Part shown: positions 14,420 through 20,000 of the stretch, in pieces
Layout: the number at the start of each line of letters is the position of its first letter
How positions within the stretch are numbered: position 1 is the stretch's first letter
Origin: a virus
DNA length: 22,717 bases
Reading direction: 5' to 3' (one strand)
IMG/VR virus record: IMGVR_UViG_3300025110_000141
Span: 1-22,717 of that record
Position numbers and translations under genes: made by a program
The notes under the pieces: model-generated
What the model saw: only the letters and a program-made list of their open reading frames with translations
What the model was told of the DNA's origin: nothing
The model's database searches: none

Positions 14420-15669
14420 TGGCTACTGACCAAGAGATACGAGAAGCAGGTTATTATGGAATACCGCAACAACAATATTTATTAAATCCTTTTGAGATAC
14501 CCACTGCCGATCCGGTGACCGACCAAGGTATTGTTGCAACTAAAGCTTTTACAGGCAATGATGGTTTTAGTGTCTACAATCCTGACCCTAATTCAATCGT
14601 AAACAGAAACTACGATCCTACTCGTTACAATAATCTTATGGAAAATTCTTTCCTTTATGGTGGGTCTAATGCTACAGAGCCAAAGTATCTTAATCAACCA
14701 TTTCCTGGTGGTTTAAATTCTGCACAAGCTGCTTACGACTATGCAACTAAAGGAATAAATTTAGGGTATGGAGATATGATAGCTAAAGATGACCCAAATT
14801 TAAAAATGTACAGAGGAGATAAGTCTGTTTTTCAAATGCAAAAAGATGCTGATGATATAATACAAGATGAAAAAATGAGATACGCAACCCAGGGACAATA
14901 CGAAACTGTACCTAGTGAATTTGCTTACAGCTCACAAACAGAATTAGATAAATTTAAAGATATGTATCCAGAATATTTTGGTTTAAATCAAACCGGTCCT
15001 AAAAAAGGTATACCTGGTATAATGGAAAAATATATACAAAATAGTTTTTTAGGAAAAGGACTTAGCGCTGCCGGGAATATTTTGCAGGAGTTCCTTCCAA
15101 CAAATAGAAGATCAATATTAGAAAATGAATTAAGTGGTAAAGGTATAATGGTTAATGACATTGGACAGATTGTACAAGGCGAAGGTGCTTACGATACAGC
15201 GGCTAATGTTATGGCGGGTTATAATGCTAGTAAAATGACTGCAAAAACTTTTGATGATAGAATTGCAATGGCAAGAGAAAAAATGTCTGATGAAAATAAA
15301 GGTGCAAGAATAGCAGCTCTTGAAGCAGCTAAAAAAGATTTTCTTGCTGCACAAGGTAAAGCAGATTTTGTATACGACGAAGAAGAAGCTGAGAAAAAGA
15401 GAAAAGGTACTATTATATCGAGACTATTTAAAAATAAAAAGAAGGATAAGCCGGTCGACACTTCTGATGATACTTCTACTAATGTAGTGACTGTTTCTGG
15501 TAACAATAATCAGAACGATGGCGGTGGATATACTAAAGGAAAAGACCAGGGACAAACAGGATCGTGGACTCCGGGCGGTAGCTATACTGCGCCCGCACCA
15601 AAACAAAGAGACTACAGTCAACATCATGCATATGGTTTAAGACGTGGAGGACTAGTAAGTATTTTATAA
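14419..15669 (+). CDS. Unknown virion-associated protein with a charged C-terminal region and GLRRGG tail
   Basis: This 416-residue protein starts at an ATG 8 bases after AGGAGGA. The N-terminal part is Asn/Tyr/Pro-rich (IPQQQYLLNPFEIPTADPV, YNPDPNSIVNRNYDPTRY) without a known motif. The middle is helical and charged (residues about 260-345, ending in EEEAEKKRKGTIISRLFKNK). A disordered-looking Asn/Gly/Thr linker then leads to the terminal segment HHAYGLRRGGLVSIL. The Arg-Gly-Gly end recalls glycine-arginine motifs in the next larger proteins (16385-17566, 18475-18681). Its place between the nozzle-like gene and probable internal proteins suggests a virion role. I do not recognise a family with a known function. 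Confidence 0.55.
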   Translation: MATDQEIREAGYYGIPQQQYLLNPFEIPTADPVTDQGIVATKAFTGNDGFSVYNPDPNSIVNRNYDPTRYNNLMENSFLYGGSNATEPKYLNQPFPGGLNSAQAAYDYATKGINLGYGDMIAKDDPNLKMYRGDKSVFQMQKDADDIIQDEKMRYATQGQYETVPSEFAYSSQTELDKFKDMYPEYFGLNQTGPKKGIPGIMEKYIQNSFLGKGLSAAGNILQEFLPTNRRSILENELSGKGIMVNDIGQIVQGEGAYDTAANVMAGYNASKMTAKTFDDRIAMAREKMSDENKGARIAALEAAKKDFLAAQGKADFVYDEEEAEKKRKGTIISRLFKNKKKDKPVDTSDDTSTNVVTVSGNNNQNDGGGYTKGKDQGQTGSWTPGGSYTAPAPKQRDYSQHHAYGLRRGGLVSIL

Positions 15670-15836
15670 TGGCAAAAATTGTAAACTCATTAACTAAAGC
15701 TAATCCTGAATACAGCCAAGAAAATTTACAATCTTTGGTTAGAGATTTAGATTCAGTAATAAAAAAATTAAACACTTCTTTTCAAGAAGAATTAAAACAA
15801 GAGATAGAAGCTAAGAGTTTCTTTCTAGATTCATAA
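15669..15836 (+). CDS. Small helical protein, 55 residues
   Basis: This short frame begins at an ATG sharing one base with the previous stop and ends one base into the next gene. Its product (starting MAKIVNSLTKANPEYSQE) is charged and strongly helix-forming. Leu, Val and Ile residues in NLQSLVRDLDSVIKKLNTSF fit a coiled coil. The exact fit into the TAATG chain is the main evidence that it is real. Function unknown; an assembly or chaperone-like helper is possible. Confidence 0.65.
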   Translation: MAKIVNSLTKANPEYSQENLQSLVRDLDSVIKKLNTSFQEELKQEIEAKSFFLDS

Positions 15837-16195
15837 TGGCAGTAGTAAACCAGTATAAGTTTTATGGTGTAGATAATGACACTACAGGAGCAGCTATTAC
15901 TATGTTTGGGACCACTACTGTACAAGGGGTTGCAACACAGAATCCATTAATAAATGAAACATATATTATTAAGTCTATTAAAGTCACCTCTGCAGGCACG
16001 CCGACTGTGACTATAACAAATAATGCTATTACAACTATTAAAACAGCTGCTTTAACAGCTAACCAAACAGAAGAATTATTAACCCAACCGTTAATAGTAG
16101 AGGGCAATACTGTCTTCAAAATAACTTCTAGCACTTCCGATTCCTTTGATATTGCTATTAGTTATTTAAACATCAAAAAGGAGAGATTAGACTAA
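15836..16195 (+). CDS. Small beta-rich virion protein
   Basis: This 119-residue protein is Thr/Ile/Val-rich, with strands such as YIIKSIKVTSAGTPTVTI, TTIKTAALTANQTEELL and NTVFKITSSTSDSFDIAIS. It has few charged residues and ends in KKERLD. The pattern suggests a beta-sandwich such as a decoration, neck or tail accessory protein. It overlaps both neighbours by one base, so it is in the same coupled chain. No specific family is recognised with confidence. Confidence 0.6.
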   Translation: MAVVNQYKFYGVDNDTTGAAITMFGTTTVQGVATQNPLINETYIIKSIKVTSAGTPTVTITNNAITTIKTAALTANQTEELLTQPLIVEGNTVFKITSSTSDSFDIAISYLNIKKERLD

Positions 16196-16362
16196 TGGAA
16201 CTAAAAGAAGCAGAAGTACAGCTAACGTACAGACACAAGGAAACAGGCGAGCTTTTTAAGGAAAGAAAAGACTGGGAAGCTAAAGGGTATAAAAATGAGG
16301 AGATGGCTCAAGACGTAAATGTCATCATGCCGGCTCTTGATTTAATGAGCAAAACAAAGTAA
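16195..16362 (+). CDS. Small conserved phage protein (TYRHKETGELF), 55 residues
   Basis: The frame begins in a TAATG junction. Its product opens MELKEAEVQLTYRHKETGEL, continues with a charged-aromatic KDWEAKGYKNEEMAQDV and ends in IMPALDLMSKTK. I remember similar short proteins, with the TYRHK-TGE and GYK-EEMAQDV segments, from uncultured marine phages near internal-protein genes. Function unknown. The next 22 bases hold AAGG, the likely ribosome-binding site of the following gene. Confidence 0.65.
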   Translation: MELKEAEVQLTYRHKETGELFKERKDWEAKGYKNEEMAQDVNVIMPALDLMSKTK

Positions 16363-16384
16363 AACGATTAATTAAGGTAAAATT

Positions 16385-17566
16385 ATGGCCATATCTAACA
16401 TGCAACAACCTCTACAGATACAAGCGGGAATAGGTTCCTTACAGGACCCTAGACAAGGCTATTTCTTAGGTAAGCTTGTAAAGAAAGCTGGTCGTGCTGT
16501 AAAGAAAATTGTTAAAAGTCCTATAGGTAAACTAGCTTTACTAGGTGGGGGTGCATATTTAACAGGTGGACTTATGGGCGGCGGTGGTGGCCTTGGAAAT
16601 TTTTCTAAATTATTTGGTGCAATGAAAGGTGGCCTTGGAACAGGTGGTAAGTTCAGTACACTTGGAGACTTATTTAGAGTAGGTGGAGAATCTGGTGCAG
16701 CTTTTAGTGTGCCTAGAATGTTAGCCGGTGGCTTAGGTGCTACAGCAATCGCAGCTCCATTTTTTATGGGCGATGAAGAAGAAGAAGATGTAGAAGTTAT
16801 GGATCCAAGATACCAAGTTCAAAGAGCAAAAGATTATTATACAGGTCAAGGGACAAAAGGTGCTGGTTTAGATTTTATGCCACAGAAAAAATATGTAATG
16901 CAAAATTTTTATGCTGCTGACGGTGGTCGTGCAGGTTATGCTAATGGCATGATAGTTGAAGAAGAAGATGACGAAGAATATATTAGATCTGGTGCAGGTG
17001 TGTCTAGAAGAATGCCCAAAACATATTTAAACATGGGTGGTGGCGCAGGTCAAGCTCAGGCAGAACAGATGCTTATGATGGAATTTGTTAAATACAAAAA
17101 TAAAGGTGGCACATTATCTTTTGAACAATTTGTAAAAGCAGTAATGCAACAGCAACAACAAGCACCAGAAGGTGCAGGTATGGAACAACCAGAAGCAGTT
17201 CAAATGGCAGCTAAAGGTGGAAGAATAGGTAAAGAAGAAGGCGGGATTATGGAAGCTGAAGCATCAGAAATGATTGACTTAGACGGCCAAGAAAAAGACT
17301 ACAGAGAAACAGGTGGTTTTGTTGACTTAGGTGGCAAAGAAAGAGCTGATGATGTACCTGCTAGACTATCAAAAAATGAGTTTGTATTTACTGCAGATGC
17401 TGTTAGAAATGCAGGAGGCGGCGATATAGATAAAGGCGCTGAAGTTATGGAAAATTTAATGAATAATTTAGAACAAGGTGGTGAAGTTTCTGAAGATTCA
17501 CAAGGTTTAGAAGGTGCGCAAGCAATGTATGAACAACAACAAATGTTACAATCGAGGATGATATAA
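16385..17566 (+). CDS. Probable internal/ejected virion protein with GGR motifs and a VPARLSxxEFVFTADAV domain
   Basis: This 393-residue protein contains, in order, a basic segment AGRAVKKIVKSPIGKL (36-50), Gly-rich hydrophobic stretches (51-70 and 112-127) that could insert in membranes, and an acidic cluster EEEEDVEV (131-138). It has two glycine-arginine motifs, AADGGRAGYANGMI (177-190) and AAKGGRIGKEEGGIM (275-289), and a Gln run at 255-259. A domain GKERADDVPARLSKNEFVFTADAV (317-340) is one I remember from phage structural proteins near their C-termini. The ATG follows a weak AAGG site. Hydrophobic plus charged design fits a protein ejected with DNA, but this is inference. It ends in a TAATG overlap. 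Confidence 0.55.
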   Translation: MAISNMQQPLQIQAGIGSLQDPRQGYFLGKLVKKAGRAVKKIVKSPIGKLALLGGGAYLTGGLMGGGGGLGNFSKLFGAMKGGLGTGGKFSTLGDLFRVGGESGAAFSVPRMLAGGLGATAIAAPFFMGDEEEEDVEVMDPRYQVQRAKDYYTGQGTKGAGLDFMPQKKYVMQNFYAADGGRAGYANGMIVEEEDDEEYIRSGAGVSRRMPKTYLNMGGGAGQAQAEQMLMMEFVKYKNKGGTLSFEQFVKAVMQQQQQAPEGAGMEQPEAVQMAAKGGRIGKEEGGIMEAEASEMIDLDGQEKDYRETGGFVDLGGKERADDVPARLSKNEFVFTADAVRNAGGGDIDKGAEVMENLMNNLEQGGEVSEDSQGLEGAQAMYEQQQMLQSRMI

Positions 17567-18468
17567 TGTCAGTACAAGAATATTTAGAACCGGCAGTAAA
17601 AGATTACGCAGATCAGGCGAAAGCCACATATTCAGCCGAGTTAGATCCACAAACTTTTATGGGCAAGCAATACGTTGCTGGTGAAGACCCATTACAAACA
17701 CAAGCTATCAACCTTGCACAACAAGGTGTAGGTTCTTATCAACCATTTTTACAAGCAGCACAAACTGCACAGGCAGCAGGGGCCGGGGCTCTGGGACAAT
17801 CAGCACAGACAGTCGGTGGACTAAGCGCGTTAACAGGAGCAAATGCTTACCAACCTTTTATGTCTCCGTATCAATCACAAGTTATTGATGCAACGTTATC
17901 AGAATTTGACAAACAAAGAGTAGCTGGAGAACAAAATATTAAAGATCAAGCAATGGCTTCAGGTAATTTTGGTGGTGGTAGAGAAGGAGCACAACTTGGT
18001 CAGTACCAAGCTAACTCACTAGCAGATAGGTCTGCACTACAAGCTTCAATGTTACAACAAGGATTTCAACAAGCACAACAAGCAGCACAACAAAATTTTA
18101 TGAATCAAGGATCTATCGCAGCAGCACAACAAGGACTAGCTGGTGCATATGGAAACCAAATGAACCAACAATTTGGTCTATCAGATTTTAATAGAACCGG
18201 TATGGGTCAAGACGTTTCTGCATTAGGTTCTCTTGGTGCATTGAGACAAGGTCAAAGTCAAGCTGAACTATCAGCACAGCAACAAGCTGATCAAGCTAGT
18301 GCTTACGAACCTTATGGTAGAATGAATCAATACGGTAATACATTAACAGGTTTATTAGGTGGTGTAGCAGGATCACAATACCAACAACCAGGATCATCTA
18401 GTCCATGGCAAGGTGCATTAAGTACGGCGTTAGGGATTGGTGGATTGTATGGAAAAATATTCGGGTAA
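17566..18468 (+). CDS. Gln/Ala-rich probable internal virion protein
   Basis: This 300-residue protein has about one residue in six Gln and is also very rich in Ala. GAGG lies 8 bases before the ATG. It is likely to be long helices: LQTQAINLAQQGVGSYQPFL, then MSPYQSQVIDATLSEFDKQ (102-120), and a conserved-looking AMASGNFGGGREGAQLG. An extended Ala/Gln region (about 160-250) follows. The C-terminus ALSTALGIGGLYGKIFG is hydrophobic and Gly-rich. Such composition is typical of ejection proteins that line the portal or cross the envelope. A similar SGNFGGGREG segment is remembered from marine phage proteins of unknown function. No enzymatic signature is present. Confidence 0.6.
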   Translation: MSVQEYLEPAVKDYADQAKATYSAELDPQTFMGKQYVAGEDPLQTQAINLAQQGVGSYQPFLQAAQTAQAAGAGALGQSAQTVGGLSALTGANAYQPFMSPYQSQVIDATLSEFDKQRVAGEQNIKDQAMASGNFGGGREGAQLGQYQANSLADRSALQASMLQQGFQQAQQAAQQNFMNQGSIAAAQQGLAGAYGNQMNQQFGLSDFNRTGMGQDVSALGSLGALRQGQSQAELSAQQQADQASAYEPYGRMNQYGNTLTGLLGGVAGSQYQQPGSSSPWQGALSTALGIGGLYGKIFG

Positions 18469-18474
18469 TTACTT

Positions 18475-18681
18475 ATGGCTGGCAAAAAAGACGGAATTGG
18501 TAAAAAAACTTTAAATACTGCAAAATATTGGACCGTGGGTGGCGGAGGTTTAGGACTTACTATTGCTGATCTATTAGCAAAAGCTGGTGGCTACTCTGGA
18601 CTTTTTAAAGATGGCGGTAGAGTTAGAGGATGTGGCAAAGCTAAACGTGGATTTGGCAAAGCAATGACGAGGAAGAGATAA
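18475..18681 (+). CDS. Small basic protein with DGGRVRGCGKAKRGFGKA tail
   Basis: This 68-residue protein starts at an ATG 6 bases after the previous stop. A short Gly-rich hydrophobic segment (about 21-44, including GGGGLGLTIADLLAKAGG) is followed by a strongly basic tail, DGGRVRGCGKAKRGFGKAMT (46-65) and RKR. The DGG-VRG-G-A-RGFG pattern is one I remember at the ends of small phage proteins in structural regions. Its role is unknown. One membrane-like segment plus a basic end could suit a membrane- or DNA-contacting protein. It overlaps the next gene by one base. Confidence 0.65.
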   Translation: MAGKKDGIGKKTLNTAKYWTVGGGGLGLTIADLLAKAGGYSGLFKDGGRVRGCGKAKRGFGKAMTRKR

Positions 18682-19994
18682 TGAAACCATTAAATAGACC
18701 GATGTTTAGATATGGCGGCCCTATTAAAGAAGGTGTCATGTCGGGTATTAGAGAGCCATTAAAAAGTGGTGGCGCAGCGCTTGTCGGTAATCCTGTTTAT
18801 CCAAGAACTAATGGAAGAGAGCATCACAACAAAGTTCTTTCAACAATCCTGGGCCAAGCTGGTAAAGTTAAAAACTTTTTTAAAAAACCTACTGCTCCCT
18901 CTGGAATTGTAGCAACGAATGCTGCAACTAAGGGTGGTTTTATACCATCAATGGGTACTAAGATTAAAGAATTATTTAGAGGAAGACAAATCCCTACTTC
19001 TGTACCAGCAGGTGGAACTGGTACAACTACAGGAGCTATTGTTCCTTATGGAACAAGAGTATCAACAGGAAGCATTAGAGGTAATTTACCTTTTGGAAAA
19101 AATCCTTTTGATAACCAGTCGATACTTGCAGCTACACAAAGAATTTTAACTCCAGCGACAGACGCTGTTATAGGAACTGCTAAAGCAGTTAAACCATATA
19201 CAGGTGCGTTAACTATTGCTGGTGTTACTTACTCAATGTTAAAACCTGATGGCACACCAAAAACAATTGAAGAGTTAAAAGTTGAAACAGGTGCCGACGA
19301 AACTACAATCACAGAAGAAATTAAAAGTAATGAGCCTAAAGTTTTAACTGCAGAAGAAAAAAGAAAAGCACAAATTGAGAAATACAGAGACATTGTAGAT
19401 ATTAAAGGTATGAACAAAGACGCTGCATACAATTCTTTAATTGCAGCCAGCCAAGCTATCCAAGAGTCAGGAGACTTTAAAGGTGATATTAAATCTGGTA
19501 AATTAATTAATCAAATCATAGGAGCTGCTAGTAAAGCATATGATAAACCTAAAGCAACTAAAGATGCTATTGATACACTTATACTTAAAGGTGAAATACA
19601 GTCAGACATTGCTGCAGGCAAACCAAGTGCAATTGAACAACAGATTAATGCAGTTTCTAAAAATTTAAAAGTTGATAAAGAGACAGCAACTAAAATGGTT
19701 TTAAAACAACCAACTGATTTAAGATCGCAAGTAACTGAAGACGCATCTTTAATGAAATCAATTCCAACGCATTCAATAATAGCTAGCGCAACTAAAAAAC
19801 AATACCCTAATGCAGAAATTTTATTAAGCGACACGGAAGTTAAAGAAAAATATGGAGATAAAATGAGTGGTGAAGACATTATTAAAAGTTTAGATATCTT
19901 TAAAACAGCTAAAGACCCTAGCGGAATATACGTTGTCGGAAAAGAAGTAATTCAGATAGACAAACAAGGTAACACTAACACAATATTTCCGTAA
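18681..19994 (+). CDS. Probable internal virion protein with glycine-rich N-terminal motif
   Basis: This 437-residue protein has an ATG 6 bases after an AGGAAG-type site. Its N-terminus, NRPMFRYGGPIKEGVMSGI then REPLKSGGAALVGNP (5-38), repeats the glycine-arginine style of the preceding proteins. A basic segment (KVKNFFKKP, 62-70), a Thr/Gly-rich part and one hydrophobic stretch (YTGALTIAGVTYSML, 173-187) follow. The C-terminal half is helical and Lys/Asp-rich (for example AAYNSLIAASQAIQESGDF and AIEQQINAVSKNLKVDKETA). It ends in a compact beta-like IYVVGKEVIQIDKQGN. The position before the very large protein suggests co-packaging, by analogy with internal cores of short-tailed phages. No known enzymatic motif. 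Confidence 0.55.
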   Translation: MKPLNRPMFRYGGPIKEGVMSGIREPLKSGGAALVGNPVYPRTNGREHHNKVLSTILGQAGKVKNFFKKPTAPSGIVATNAATKGGFIPSMGTKIKELFRGRQIPTSVPAGGTGTTTGAIVPYGTRVSTGSIRGNLPFGKNPFDNQSILAATQRILTPATDAVIGTAKAVKPYTGALTIAGVTYSMLKPDGTPKTIEELKVETGADETTITEEIKSNEPKVLTAEEKRKAQIEKYRDIVDIKGMNKDAAYNSLIAASQAIQESGDFKGDIKSGKLINQIIGAASKAYDKPKATKDAIDTLILKGEIQSDIAAGKPSAIEQQINAVSKNLKVDKETATKMVLKQPTDLRSQVTEDASLMKSIPTHSIIASATKKQYPNAEILLSDTEVKEKYGDKMSGEDIIKSLDIFKTAKDPSGIYVVGKEVIQIDKQGNTNTIFP

Positions 19995-20000
19995 TGAATC

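Noticed and set aside
13915-14475. Reverse frames opposite the end of the nozzle-like gene (14084-14329, 14104-14475)
   Set aside because: They overlap each other and the strongly conserved-looking C-terminus of the + strand gene, with no independent support.
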